DNA from: Ketobacter sp. MCCC 1A13808
GTDB taxonomy: Bacteria; Pseudomonadota; Gammaproteobacteria; Pseudomonadales; Ketobacteraceae
Length of the DNA stretch: 64,000 nucleotides
Assembly (NCBI RefSeq): GCF_009746715.1
Contig: NZ_VRKW01000004.1
Span: 186,001 to 250,000, forward strand
Direction: 5' to 3'
Part shown: piece after piece, positions 38,701 to 48,356 of the stretch
Numbering within the stretch: position 1 is the first letter of the stretch
Layout of the letters: the number at the start of each line of letters is the position of its first letter
The notes under the pieces: generated by a model
What the model was told of the DNA's origin: nothing
Database searches by the model: none
The model's input: only the letters and a program-made list of their open reading frames with translations
Position numbers and translations under genes: made by a program

Positions 38701-41700
38701 TATCCAGTTCAACTTGTTCCATTATTACCTGGATGGGTTTACTCACGCCCTCCCAAATAAACCCTGCCCGTAAAATCTGATGCCGCGCAACCACTTTGCG
38801 CCACGCGTCGAATAACGCGGATTCGTTAACATCGCCACTGATGGGCACAATAATTTGGTCGAAGTAAACCCAGGAACCCGGTTCGTAGAGTGCGTGAAAC
38901 AACATCCCTTCTTGTGTCGGTGATAGCGGCAGGACAGTTTCCACCCCGCTTGAAGGCAATAATTCATTGATTTGCGGCTGCGACAGTTCCAGCAGCGGAA
39001 AATCAGAGGGGGTATAACCACTGTATTCGCCGCCGGAACAATGCTCTATGATCTGTTGCAATTCCTGCAGGCAGGTTTGCGCCAACATATGCACAGTGCT
39101 GGCTTCATGCAGGTTACTGCTGTAACGCCAGTTAAAGACCAGCTCATCGTTCTGAACACTGGCGCTAACTTCAAACAAATAACTCCGCGTAGCATGGGGG
39201 GATAATTCACTGCCGCTGCTCTCTGCAGCTACTGCCAATAATGCGTCCGCAGGCAAAACCTGATCCAACTGCCCCAGGTAATTAAAACTGATTTCAGATT
39301 TAACCGGGTTCGCTGCCGAATGAACGTCATTAAGATACCTCAACACACCATAAGTCATACCCTTTCGCGGGATTTGGCGCAGATACTCTTTGACAGAACA
39401 AATATTGTTGCCCAGATCAATATTACTATCACCTGTTAATACAACCGGGAACACCGTAGTAAACCAGCCCACGGTTCGGGATACATCGATATTATCGCTG
39501 ATATGCTCACGGCCATGCCCTTCCAAATCCACCAGCACGCGTTCAGCAGCGGACCATTGGCTGAACGTGCGCTGCAGAGCAGTCAGTAATAAATCGTTTA
39601 TTTCCGTTCGATAAGCTCTGCCGCTTTCCTTTAACAATTTTTGTGTCAGCGGCTTGTCAAGAACGCACTTCTCTATTGCGACAGAGGCCACCGTATTGGC
39701 ACCGGACTTATCCGTGGGCAACGAATTGGATTCAAAAGTCGCAGAATGGTGGCTCCAGAATGCGGCGTCGGCTTCTATATCCCGGCTGTTAGCAAACTCC
39801 ATTAACCTGTTAGACCACTGCTGATAAGACGTCGTTTTAGCGCCAAAATCAATCCGTGCACCTCGCATGGTCTGAGCTAGCCCAGTTTGCAAGTCTTCCA
39901 GCAATATGCGCCAGGAAAACACATCGACAGCAAGGTGGTTAATAACCAGAAGTAACCGCGCAGGATCCTGATCACCCAGATCAAAATAAACCGCTTTCAC
40001 TGGCGGACCGGATGATAGATTCAGTTCCCGCTGTGCTTTATCAGAAAGGTGCTCAATCTGTTCAGAACGTAAATTCTGCGGCAAGCCGGACAGATTCACC
40101 ACTTCAAACACGTCATTGATCAACTTGCCGGAATGTTCAACATAACCGAATGACTGCTGCCAACCATTCACCCCATGTTTAAAACGGAGGCGCAGAGCAT
40201 CGTGATGTAACAGCACAGCTTCAAGGCTACCTGTTAAGTGTTCGAGTGAAACCTTGCTATCAACTTGCAAAAGTAAAGACTGATTGAAGTGATGGGGATC
40301 GACTGGTTGGCTTTCGAAATACCAATGCTGGATCGGTGTTAACGGAACGTCCCCTTCCACAAGCCCTTGTTCAGCAATAATGAGATCTTGAACTTCGCGT
40401 GCAACATCAGCCAGCTCGGCAATGGTTTGAAAGTCGAATATTTGTTTGGCCGTTAAGTGCAGCCCTGCGCGTTTGGCGCGACTGATAATCTGAATGCTTA
40501 GGATGGAATCCCCACCCAACTCGAAAAAGTTATCGTGAATCCCTACCGTATCGGCTTTTAATACCTGTTCCCAAATATCGACCAATTTGATTTCGTTATC
40601 GGTTCTGGGGGCTACATACTGATAACTCGTTTTGTTTTCGAATACCGGCTCGGGCAAGGCACGTTTATCTACTTTGCCGTTGGAGGTCAGCGGGAATTGT
40701 TCCAGTACCACAAACGAAGCGGGAATCATATGCTTTGGCAGATAGTCCGGAGCGTGCTGCCGCACCCGGGTGGCATCCAAATCGGCATTGGTTTTGATAT
40801 ACGCGACCAAACGCTTCTGGTTACTGTTGTCGTCTTTGACAACAACGATGGCATCGGTTACGCCATCAATCCGAGTTAAATTGGCTTCTACTTCGCTCAA
40901 CTCTATACGGAAGCCCCTGATTTTCACTTGGTCGTCGGCGCGACCCAGGATTTCAATATACCCATCTTCATTGTAACGAGCGATATCTCCGGTTTTGTAC
41001 AAGCGCTGATTGGTGTTGCCTGAAAAAGGGTCTGGCAGGAAACTGTTGGCCGTGCGCTCAGGATCATTCAGATAGCCGACTGCGACACCATCCCCACCCA
41101 CATAGATTTCACCTTGAACACCCACTGGCACCGGCTGCAGATTCCGATCCAGTACATAGCATGTAGAGCCGGATATACTGCGACCAATAGGCACATTGGT
41201 GACGTTTTCCGGTAACTGGGTCAGTTCATAAAAGGTGGAAAAGGTCGTATTTTCTGTCGGGCCATATACGTTGAAAAAATGCTGGGGTTTATGTTGACTC
41301 AATATCTTGCGGATCACGTTCGGATCATGTGCCTCGCCGCCCGTAAAAACATACTTAAAATTAGCGAAAATTTTCGGTTCTGTAGCAACGTACATATTGA
41401 GCAGCGCTGTTGTGATAAAGCTGACGTTGGCGCCGGTGCGGTTAACTTCTTCATAAAAAAGCTCCGGATTCAATAATTGCTCTTTCGTAAACAACACCAT
41501 CCCGGCCCCATTCAATAACGGGGCCCATACATCATAGATCGCGGCATCGAAAGAAACGTTGGATGTATGGCAGACACGGTCGCTATTGGCCAGAGTAAAG
41601 TAGTTTGAATCCAGCACCAGACGAATGACACTTAACTGGTGTACTAACACGCCTTTGGGCTTACCGGTAGAACCGGAAGTGTAAATCACATAGGCATATC

Positions 41701-44700
41701 GCTTACTGTTGGTAGTAAAATGGGTAAGCGGGTTTTCTTTTGATTTTTCACCTATCCGCGGCTGCTCATCTTCCAGCACCAGTATTTGCACGTCCTGTTC
41801 CAGGTGCTCAACAATGGTTGCCAGACGATCGGCCTGCTTTTTCCTGCAAATAACCAATGGTGATTGCGTATCAGACAGCATAAAGCCAATGCGTTCTTCC
41901 GGATAATCGGGATCAACCGGTACGTAGGCGGCACCCACCTTCAATGTCGCCAGAATACAAATAATCATGTCGACCGAGCGCTGCAATGCAATGGCAACAA
42001 AATCGCCATCATTAACCCCGACTTCAAGCAAGTAACGGGCTAACTGATTGGCTTTGGCGTTCAACTGTTCATAGGTCAGCTGCTCGTCTCCGGCGATCAT
42101 TGCCACTCTATCCGGATGGGCTTTTACATGGCGCTCAAAAATCTGATGTATGCACAAGTTTCGCGGATAGTTGGCCGGAGCAGGATTCCATTTACGCAAT
42201 ACGTTATTACGCTCATCTTCACTGAGCATAGGCACTTTCAGCAAGGGTACATCTGGTTGCGACAACATGCTGTGCAACAGCGTTCGCAGATGTTCCAGTA
42301 TCCGCGCGATTACCGGGTAATCAAACAACCCGGAATCGTAAGATAATTTAATTGCCAGTTGGTCAGCAGGCTCAACTATCAACGTAATGGGGAAATTGGT
42401 GTGTTCGATGGTTGTGATATGCCCGAAATTAATCAGCTCGTCGGCTTGATGTACGGCGTCACCCACCGGATAGTTTTCAAATACCAGAATACTCTCAAAC
42501 AGGCTCTGATCACCCGGCACTTCTGAGTAACGGTGAATATCCACCAACGGTGTAAACTCGAACCGGCGCAAATCGACCTGATCTTCCTGCATGCGCTGCA
42601 GTAACGGCGCAATAGTGGTGTCGTCGTCCAGACTGATACGCAGTGGCAAGGTATTGATAAACAACCCCACGATATTTTCAACGTTGGGTAAATCAGTAGG
42701 CCGCCCGGATACTGTGGTACCAAAGACCACGTCGTTTTCGCTGCTGTAACGGGCTAACAGAACGCCCCACGCAGCCTGAATTACCGTGTTAAGGGTCACA
42801 TGCTGATCGCGCGCGAATTGCTGCAATCGGCCACTGAAGTTTTCACTGAGTTTCAGCACCTGTTCCAGGAATATTTTCTCGGTACTTCCAACCACCGCTT
42901 TCTTATTCGGTAGCGGCGTAGCGGCTTCGAACTCACTTAAATATAATTTCCAGAATTGCAGGGCATCGCCTTTATCGACCTGCTCCAGATAAGAGATAAA
43001 TTCACCGTAAGATCCCGCTGGCGGTAGCACAGGATCTTCACCTTTCACCAGCATGCCATAAGTTTGGAACACTTCCCCCATTACCAGCGGTAAAGACCAG
43101 CCATCCAATACGATATGGTGAAAGCTCCAGATCAAACGGGAACGATTACCCGGTAACTCCAGCCAGGCCAAACGCATCAATCCCGGTTTTTCAAAATCAA
43201 ATCCCCGTTGGCGATCTTTTTCAAGCCAGGCATCGAGCCGGGCCGATTCCAGGGAAGTATCGATGTGACGCCAGTCCACTTCTGAAATTTCCATCTCAAC
43301 CTGGTTATAAACAATCTGCAAGGGACGATCGATTTCCTGCCACACAAACGAACTGCGCAAAGCCGGATGCCGATTGACTACCCGAACCCAGGCCTTTTTT
43401 AGCAATTCCCGATCAGCACTCCCTAACACCTCGACACTGAGCTGCTCGAAATAGACACCATGATCATTGTCAAACAAGCTGTGGAACAGCATGCCTTCCT
43501 GCATCGGTGACAACGGATACATTGATTCGATATTCCGCTCCACGCCCAACAAACGATCTAACTGGGACTGATCCAGTCTGGCTAGCGGAAAGTCAGACGG
43601 CGTATAACCAAACACGCCGGGCTGAGTGCAATGATCAATAATCTGCTCGAGTGCTGCCACATACTGACGAGCCAGCTTTGTTATCGTTTCTGCGGAAAAC
43701 TCGGCGCTGTAGATCCAATCAATTTGCAGCTTGTCACCCACTATGTGACTGTTAATACTCAGTGGATGCGGATCTTCACTTAGCGGACTATGTTCACGGC
43801 CGCGCTGTTCCGAGGCCAGGGTAAATCGCTGACTGCCTTCAAGTAGGGAATTGAACTGACCCAGATAATTAAACACGATATCGGCTTTCGGCGCGTCGGC
43901 GAGTGCTTGCTGTTGCACCTCAGTGCCCAGATAACGCAGCGCACCAAAACCAAAACCGCGGCCCGGAATATGCCGTAACTGTTCCTTGACCGAGCGCAGA
44001 TTATCTTGAATTGAACGGCCATTCTCATAGCGTAAGCGCACCGGATAGACCGATGTAAACCACCCTACTGTGCGGCTAAGATCAATTTTCTCTGAAAATA
44101 TTTCACGCCCGTGGCCCTCAAGATCAAGCAGTGTATCTACGTTTCCGCTCCAATCCGAAACCGTTCGAGACAAGGCAGTCAAAAGAATATCGTTGATTTC
44201 TGTTCGGTAGGCCCGGTTTACATCACGCAATAACGATTGTGTGAATGATTCGCTCAACCAGATGCTGTGGGTGCTGATATTCGGCTCGGCAGAATCCCGA
44301 GGTACAGTATCCAGACTTTCCGCGTCGAAAGGCAGCTTGGGCTTATCCTGACCGGTAATTTCGCACCAATAATCGAATTCGCCATTCAGATGACCCAACT
44401 CAACGCTGTCTCTAAGAGCTTCAACCCATTGCTTGTAAGACGTAGTTTTATAGCCCAGGGCAACCTCTTTACGAGCATGCAACTGATCCAGCGCCAGATT
44501 GAAATCTTCCAGCAATATGCGCCATGAAACCCCATCCACCACCAGATGATGCAGCACCAACAGCAACCTGAATTCCTGATTGGGAAGTTTGATCAGGGCG
44601 GCCGCCAACAGTGGACCGGATTGCAAATCCAGGCTCGCCTGCACTTGATTGCAATAGTCGGTAATCTGCGCCGACAACTGGTCTGCTGGTACGTGACTTA

Positions 44701-47700
44701 GATCAAACTCGCTCACACGGAAGTTGCCGTTATCGTCCGATTTTGCACAATCTGTAAAGGTTTGAACCGTGACATGATCCTTTTTGGTGAAGCGCAAGCG
44801 TAAAGCATCGTGTTGTGCGACCAACGCGGTTAATGCAGACGATAAGTGCTGAAACAACACTTCACTGTCAGCTTTGATATTCAGCAGTACGGACTGATTC
44901 CAATGCTGCTCATTGACGAACTGATGATCAAAGAACCATTGCTGTATTGGTGACAATACAGCTTCCCCTGTCACTTCGCCCTGCTCCGCCAATATCGGCG
45001 ATTCTGCTTCGCTGGCAACCAGGGCCAGCTCTTCAATTGTTTGGTTTTCGAAAACCTGTTTTGTGGTCAGATGCAGTCCGGCCAGCTTCGCCCGACTAAT
45101 GATCTGGATACTGAGGATGGAATCACCACCCATTTCAAAAAAGTTATCCCGGATTCCGATTTCTTCCAGATTCAGAACCTGTGCCCAGATGTCGGCAAGA
45201 ATGATTTCTTTTTCGGTTCGCGGTGGCACCCGCTGCAATGCACTGTCGTTGTCCGTTTCCGGTTTCGGCAGGGCTCGTCTGTCGAGCTTGCCGTTGGCCG
45301 TCATCGGCAAAGTTTCCATACCCACAAACACCGACGGAATCATATATTCCGGCAATGATTGCTTCAATTCGGATCGCAGTTCGACACTGGTCGGCTGCAC
45401 GCCTTTCACAGGAACGTAGTAAGCGACCAGTCGTTTTACGCGCGGCACGTCTTCCCGGGCAATGACCGCCACTTCGCGAATCGTATTAATCTTGCTAACG
45501 GCGTCTTCTACTTCACTCAGTTCTATCCTGAATCCGCGGATTTTTACCTGTTGGTCTATCCGCCCCAGATATTCCAAATTGCCATCAGCGTAATAACGAA
45601 CCAGGTCTCCGGTTTTATACAACACCGGGTCATCGTCAGACTGGAAAGGGTTAGGCACAAATACGTCGGTAGTCAGTTCATCACGGTTGAGATACCCGTT
45701 CGCGACACCGTCACCACTGGTATAAAGCTCACCGGGAATGCCCACTGCAACCGGTTTTCGATTTTTGTCCAGAACAAAGACTTTGGTGTTCGCTACCGGC
45801 TTGCCGATCGGTACCGTTGCACGCACCTGACCCACTTTTTGCATCGGATAACAGCAGGTGAATGTGGTATTTTCGGTCGGGCCGTAACCATTTATCAGGG
45901 TTAAATGCGGATACTCGTCCAGCACGTTGCGCACCAGCTTAGGTGACAATACATCACCACCCGCTAACAACTGTTTCAACGGTTTGAAAATATCCAGATG
46001 ATACTCCACAAAATAGTGGAATAATGCCGCAGTCAGCCACGCGGTATTAACCGCATTTTGCTTAACAACACTGCCGTATTCTTCTGCGTTCAAATTGCCG
46101 GGCGGTGCGACAGCAATACGGCCCCCATTCAACAACGGGCCCCAGATTTCAAGGGTAGCGGCATCAAACGAAATAGGCGCATATTGCAGAAAGCAGGTAG
46201 TGGCATCCAGTTTCATAAAATTCGTTTTACGAACCAGACGAACGATATTACGGTGCACTACATCGATGCCTTTGGGCTTGCCGGTTGAGCCCGAGGTGTA
46301 CATGACATAGGCCGACGCTTTCGGGCCAACCCGAAGATCCAGACCCGATATCGGTTCCACTGTGGTGCGGAACCCGTCCAGCAATAAAATCGAGTTCTCG
46401 GCTGAGGGCAAGCTGTCCGCCAAATGACGATGAGCCACGATCACGCTGGCCTGGCTGTCTTCAATCATATATTGCAGCCGTTCCACCGGGTATGCCGGAT
46501 CTAACGGAACATAAGCTGCGCCTGCTTTGAGGATACCGAGTATCGCAGCGATGGTTTCGATACTGCGATCCGCACACACACCCACTCGCTGGCCAGACAA
46601 CACCTGCTTTTCCTGTAACGCCAGCGCGATATGGTTACTCATCGAATCCAGTTGCAAATAGGTAACCCGCTCGTCCCCTTTTTGCACTGCAATTTTGTCT
46701 TTGTTCTGACTAACTATATGAGCAAACAGATCCAGCACATCGGATTCGCGCTCGTAGTCGCTGCCGGTGGCATTCCAGTCATACAATAACTGCTGCTTTT
46801 CCTGCGCTAGCAAATATTCGGCGTCGTCTACCCGGGTTGTTGGGTCATTCATAAACACCGCAAGTAAATTCTGGAAATGCGCCGACATCCGCTGAATAGT
46901 GTGTTCTGAAAACAAATCAGTACGATATTCCCAATCGCCTTTTATGCAGCCTTTTTCTTCACGTAGGTTAATCGTGATGTCGAATTTGGCGGTCTCCGAT
47001 TGCGCCGGCATCACTTCAATGTCTAACTCCGGCAGCGACATTGCGCTGCCCGCTGTTGCATTTTGCAGTACAAACATTACCTGGAACAAAGGGGTATGGC
47101 TCATCTCCCGTGCCATACCGAGTTCATCAACCAGGCGTTCAAAAGGTATGTCCTGATGATCATAGGCGCCGGTCAGGTTTTGCTGAACTTGTTTGAGTAA
47201 AGTCAGAAATGAGGGGTTGCCCTGGAGGTCGCTGCGTATTGCCAAGGTATTAACAAAACAACCGATCAAACTCTCGACTTCCGGACGCACCCGTCCTGCT
47301 ATCGGTGTGCCAATGCAAATGTCGTCCTGGCCAGAGTAACGATGCAGCAACGTTTGCAAAGTCGCAAACAGCGTCATAAACAAGGTCACGCCTTGTTTTT
47401 TCGACAATTCGTTCAATTGCTGGGTCAGCCTTGGGTCAAGGCTAAAGTGGATGTTGTTGCCTTTGAATGTATGCACCGGCGGCCGCGCAAAATCCGTTGG
47501 CAATTCGAGCACAGTGACCCCATCCAGGCGTGTCTTCCAGTAGCTAAGCTGGCGCTCCAGACGCTCACCTGAAAGCCACTCTCGCTGCCACAAGGAGTAG
47601 TCAGCATACTGGATTGGTAAAGGCTTCAGCGGCGAGGCTTTATCCTGCCTGAATGCGTCGTATAACAGCGCCATTTCACGAATAAAGACGCCCATGGACC

Positions 47701-48265
47701 AACCATCCGAAATGATGTGGTGCATGGTCACGATAATCACGTGCTCAATATTGCTTAGGCGGATTAATCGGGTTCGCAGCAAAGGGCCGTTAATCAAGTC
47801 AAAAGAGGTAAGCGAATCCCCTTTGTAACGGGTATTGATGACTTCTTCCTGCTCCCGGGAGGACAGGGTATCCAGGCTTATGGTGGGTAATTCCCATCGT
47901 TGATGCTCATTAATGACCTGGCGACCCTGCCCGTCGTCAGTGACAAATATGGTACGCAACACCTCGTGCCGAAGCACGATTTCGTCAAAGCTCATTCGCA
48001 ACGCTTCAACATCCAGCGGACCGGTGAGACGCAAGGCGGCGGAAATATTATAGCTCGCACTGCCAGACTGTAACTGGTCGATAAACCACAAGCGTTGTTG
48101 CGCGTAAGACATTGCCAAGCGATTAGTATCGCGGGCATAACGTTGGATGGCGTCCTTTCTCGGCTCAGCTCCCTGACTTTTCTTTTTCTGGAGCTGTTTC
48201 AGAAGTGCCTCACGTTGCTCAGGCGACAGGCTAGCCAAACGATCTAGTAACTTCTTATCAGTCAT
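35708..48265 (-). CDS. NRPS B, three modules with two epimerases: [C-A-T-E]-[C-A-T-E]-[C-A-T]
   Basis: A 4185-residue synthetase, the largest complete one here. A short helical N-terminal segment (LLDRLASLSPEQREALLKQL) replaces the TubC domain of C, D and E. Module 1 has C (HHIISDG about 184), A (FDAATLE, code DALWLGGTFK, best fit Val), carrier GGDS (about 1046) and E (HHLVVDG about 1240). Module 2 has a C of DCL type (LSPMQEGMLFHSL, HHIVLDG about 1718), A (code DAYFFGVTFK, probably branched aliphatic), carrier GGDS (about 2585) and E (NHLAVDV about 2780). Module 3 has a DCL-type C (HHILLDG about 3246), A (code DAFFVGATYK, hydrophobic, unassigned) and carrier GGHS (about 4120). The tail is acidic (DDDEFEEGSL), a likely ligand for the TubC domain of C. 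The ATG has a weak ribosome site and is preceded by a terminator and a candidate promoter. Confidence 0.97.
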   Translation of the reverse strand: MTDKKLLDRLASLSPEQREALLKQLQKKKSQGAEPRKDAIQRYARDTNRLAMSYAQQRLWFIDQLQSGSASYNISAALRLTGPLDVEALRMSFDEIVLRHEVLRTIFVTDDGQGRQVINEHQRWELPTISLDTLSSREQEEVINTRYKGDSLTSFDLINGPLLRTRLIRLSNIEHVIIVTMHHIISDGWSMGVFIREMALLYDAFRQDKASPLKPLPIQYADYSLWQREWLSGERLERQLSYWKTRLDGVTVLELPTDFARPPVHTFKGNNIHFSLDPRLTQQLNELSKKQGVTLFMTLFATLQTLLHRYSGQDDICIGTPIAGRVRPEVESLIGCFVNTLAIRSDLQGNPSFLTLLKQVQQNLTGAYDHQDIPFERLVDELGMAREMSHTPLFQVMFVLQNATAGSAMSLPELDIEVMPAQSETAKFDITINLREEKGCIKGDWEYRTDLFSEHTIQRMSAHFQNLLAVFMNDPTTRVDDAEYLLAQEKQQLLYDWNATGSDYERESDVLDLFAHIVSQNKDKIAVQKGDERVTYLQLDSMSNHIALALQEKQVLSGQRVGVCADRSIETIAAILGILKAGAAYVPLDPAYPVERLQYMIEDSQASVIVAHRHLADSLPSAENSILLLDGFRTTVEPISGLDLRVGPKASAYVMYTSGSTGKPKGIDVVHRNIVRLVRKTNFMKLDATTCFLQYAPISFDAATLEIWGPLLNGGRIAVAPPGNLNAEEYGSVVKQNAVNTAWLTAALFHYFVEYHLDIFKPLKQLLAGGDVLSPKLVRNVLDEYPHLTLINGYGPTENTTFTCCYPMQKVGQVRATVPIGKPVANTKVFVLDKNRKPVAVGIPGELYTSGDGVANGYLNRDELTTDVFVPNPFQSDDDPVLYKTGDLVRYYADGNLEYLGRIDQQVKIRGFRIELSEVEDAVSKINTIREVAVIAREDVPRVKRLVAYYVPVKGVQPTSVELRSELKQSLPEYMIPSVFVGMETLPMTANGKLDRRALPKPETDNDSALQRVPPRTEKEIILADIWAQVLNLEEIGIRDNFFEMGGDSILSIQIISRAKLAGLHLTTKQVFENQTIEELALVASEAESPILAEQGEVTGEAVLSPIQQWFFDHQFVNEQHWNQSVLLNIKADSEVLFQHLSSALTALVAQHDALRLRFTKKDHVTVQTFTDCAKSDDNGNFRVSEFDLSHVPADQLSAQITDYCNQVQASLDLQSGPLLAAALIKLPNQEFRLLLVLHHLVVDGVSWRILLEDFNLALDQLHARKEVALGYKTTSYKQWVEALRDSVELGHLNGEFDYWCEITGQDKPKLPFDAESLDTVPRDSAEPNISTHSIWLSESFTQSLLRDVNRAYRTEINDILLTALSRTVSDWSGNVDTLLDLEGHGREIFSEKIDLSRTVGWFTSVYPVRLRYENGRSIQDNLRSVKEQLRHIPGRGFGFGALRYLGTEVQQQALADAPKADIVFNYLGQFNSLLEGSQRFTLASEQRGREHSPLSEDPHPLSINSHIVGDKLQIDWIYSAEFSAETITKLARQYVAALEQIIDHCTQPGVFGYTPSDFPLARLDQSQLDRLLGVERNIESMYPLSPMQEGMLFHSLFDNDHGVYFEQLSVEVLGSADRELLKKAWVRVVNRHPALRSSFVWQEIDRPLQIVYNQVEMEISEVDWRHIDTSLESARLDAWLEKDRQRGFDFEKPGLMRLAWLELPGNRSRLIWSFHHIVLDGWSLPLVMGEVFQTYGMLVKGEDPVLPPAGSYGEFISYLEQVDKGDALQFWKLYLSEFEAATPLPNKKAVVGSTEKIFLEQVLKLSENFSGRLQQFARDQHVTLNTVIQAAWGVLLARYSSENDVVFGTTVSGRPTDLPNVENIVGLFINTLPLRISLDDDTTIAPLLQRMQEDQVDLRRFEFTPLVDIHRYSEVPGDQSLFESILVFENYPVGDAVHQADELINFGHITTIEHTNFPITLIVEPADQLAIKLSYDSGLFDYPVIARILEHLRTLLHSMLSQPDVPLLKVPMLSEDERNNVLRKWNPAPANYPRNLCIHQIFERHVKAHPDRVAMIAGDEQLTYEQLNAKANQLARYLLEVGVNDGDFVAIALQRSVDMIICILATLKVGAAYVPVDPDYPEERIGFMLSDTQSPLVICRKKQADRLATIVEHLEQDVQILVLEDEQPRIGEKSKENPLTHFTTNSKRYAYVIYTSGSTGKPKGVLVHQLSVIRLVLDSNYFTLANSDRVCHTSNVSFDAAIYDVWAPLLNGAGMVLFTKEQLLNPELFYEEVNRTGANVSFITTALLNMYVATEPKIFANFKYVFTGGEAHDPNVIRKILSQHKPQHFFNVYGPTENTTFSTFYELTQLPENVTNVPIGRSISGSTCYVLDRNLQPVPVGVQGEIYVGGDGVAVGYLNDPERTANSFLPDPFSGNTNQRLYKTGDIARYNEDGYIEILGRADDQVKIRGFRIELSEVEANLTRIDGVTDAIVVVKDDNSNQKRLVAYIKTNADLDATRVRQHAPDYLPKHMIPASFVVLEQFPLTSNGKVDKRALPEPVFENKTSYQYVAPRTDNEIKLVDIWEQVLKADTVGIHDNFFELGGDSILSIQIISRAKRAGLHLTAKQIFDFQTIAELADVAREVQDLIIAEQGLVEGDVPLTPIQHWYFESQPVDPHHFNQSLLLQVDSKVSLEHLTGSLEAVLLHHDALRLRFKHGVNGWQQSFGYVEHSGKLINDVFEVVNLSGLPQNLRSEQIEHLSDKAQRELNLSSGPPVKAVYFDLGDQDPARLLLVINHLAVDVFSWRILLEDLQTGLAQTMRGARIDFGAKTTSYQQWSNRLMEFANSRDIEADAAFWSHHSATFESNSLPTDKSGANTVASVAIEKCVLDKPLTQKLLKESGRAYRTEINDLLLTALQRTFSQWSAAERVLVDLEGHGREHISDNIDVSRTVGWFTTVFPVVLTGDSNIDLGNNICSVKEYLRQIPRKGMTYGVLRYLNDVHSAANPVKSEISFNYLGQLDQVLPADALLAVAAESSGSELSPHATRSYLFEVSASVQNDELVFNWRYSSNLHEASTVHMLAQTCLQELQQIIEHCSGGEYSGYTPSDFPLLELSQPQINELLPSSGVETVLPLSPTQEGMLFHALYEPGSWVYFDQIIVPISGDVNESALFDAWRKVVARHQILRAGFIWEGVSKPIQVIMEQVELDIHRYDWSRFSQQEANEKVDRLLIDDRNMGFNFRRPNVMRLSWIVLPEGNFKLVWSFHHILLDGWSMPVVFGELFTIYEDLVKQRETQLHQPARYQDFIAWISRQDNDKAGQFWHKYLSGFTATTPIAVKNSFAVAQHNADNPATEGQYQEQSVMISGRLLEGLQSLAKQHRLTLNNIMQGVWAILLRRYSGESDVLFGTTVSGRPAELQGIESMVGLFINTLPMRMRVADDQSFIDWLQEEQVQQSEIKNYEYSSLVEIQKQSELTAKQALFESILVFENYPIDESLEETQASLSVGSVGAFQQTNFPLTIIFIPGKEMELRVSYDGYLFEADTIGRMMGHVERLLQCIEAEPDIQIGQLPLITEAEQQQLVYDWNRTERVFAFERTVSEHFEAHVQARPDMMACEFGDKKVTYEKLNRRVNRLAHQLLDDGIQRGDLVAVCLDRSMEMIEAILAVLKVGAAYVPIDTSYPDDRVEYMLAETQAPIFIVAEKFLDHYDYVKQRTLSRLIGMQALKENARIQSTENLNIRCENGSQATACIIFTSGTTGKPKGVCIPQIGLSRLVLNPNYMDLSPGHRMAHAANVSFDAASFEIWGALLNGGTLIGIDKNTALDADALDRTITEKRIDVLFLTTALFNALSKQKPDLYRNLQYCVFGAEVCDPGQVRQVLMEGNRPQHLLHAYGPCENSTYSTCYEVTSVLPDAVTIPIGPAIANSTAYVLDNALRPTPIGVPGEIYVGGLGLALGYLNRPELTKKVFIDSPFVEGQRLYKTGDLGRVMPGGNLEIMGRADDQVKIRGYRIELGEIETAINRISDVRQACVTVRTLDTGTKQLIAYCELQPQHQNQDRVQFKSRLKQHLPDYMVPAGLVFLEKLPLTPNGKVDKKALPEPGVDDFVSTDYVGARNEIEQVLVDIWQEVLSVERVGIYDDFFDLGGHSLLINKVAGRLKQNIGIELPLRTLFEVPTIAALSEILQSLSIDNNDDTLDSLDDDEFEEGSL
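38990..40370 (-). other. Epimerization domain 2 of NRPS B, degenerate active-site motif
   Basis: It has the E-domain landmarks LTPIQHWYF at the start, RAYRTEINDLLL, DLEGHGRE, RTVGWFTTVFP and ISFNYLGQ. The usual HHLVVDGVSWR reads NHLAVDVFSWR, so the first His and the Gly are changed while the second His and Asp stay. The following C domain is of DCL type, which argues that a D-configured donor is still expected. Confidence 0.85.
43600..44985 (-). other. Epimerization domain 1 of NRPS B
   Basis: It starts LSPIQQWFF and contains HHLVVDGVSWRIL (canonical), RAYRTEINDILL, DLEGHGRE, RTVGWFTSVYP and IVFNYLGQF. It should convert the residue of module 1 (predicted Val) to the D form before transfer to the DCL-type C domain of module 2. 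Confidence 0.92.
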
Positions 48266-48300
48266 TAATAAAGTTGCCCATTTCGATAAATCTGCACCGG

Positions 48301-48315
48301 GCGCTAAGCCAGCGC
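48301..48315 (-). other. Small hairpin in the NRPS B leader
   Basis: On the minus strand GCGCTGGCTTAGCGC gives a 5-bp stem with a 5-nt loop, between the candidate promoter and the start codon. Part of it (CTTAGCGCC, running on into 48299-48300) also occurs upstream of NRPS D. Confidence 0.35.
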
Positions 48316-48319
48316 ATTC

Positions 48320-48348
48320 TTTATACTTATTCTAATAGTTATTTTGAA
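48320..48348 (-). promoter_or_regulatory. Candidate promoter for NRPS B
   Basis: On the minus strand TTCAAA (48343-48348) is followed after 17 bp by TATAAA (48320-48325); 4/6 and 5/6 agree with the sigma70 boxes. It sits just downstream of a good terminator, which makes an independent start for the B gene reasonable. Confidence 0.45.
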
Positions 48349-48356
48349 TCATGCAG

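Noticed and set aside
45359-45904. 181-residue plus-strand open frame
   Set aside because: Antisense to the conserved A and carrier region of NRPS B module 1; composition follows from the opposite strand.
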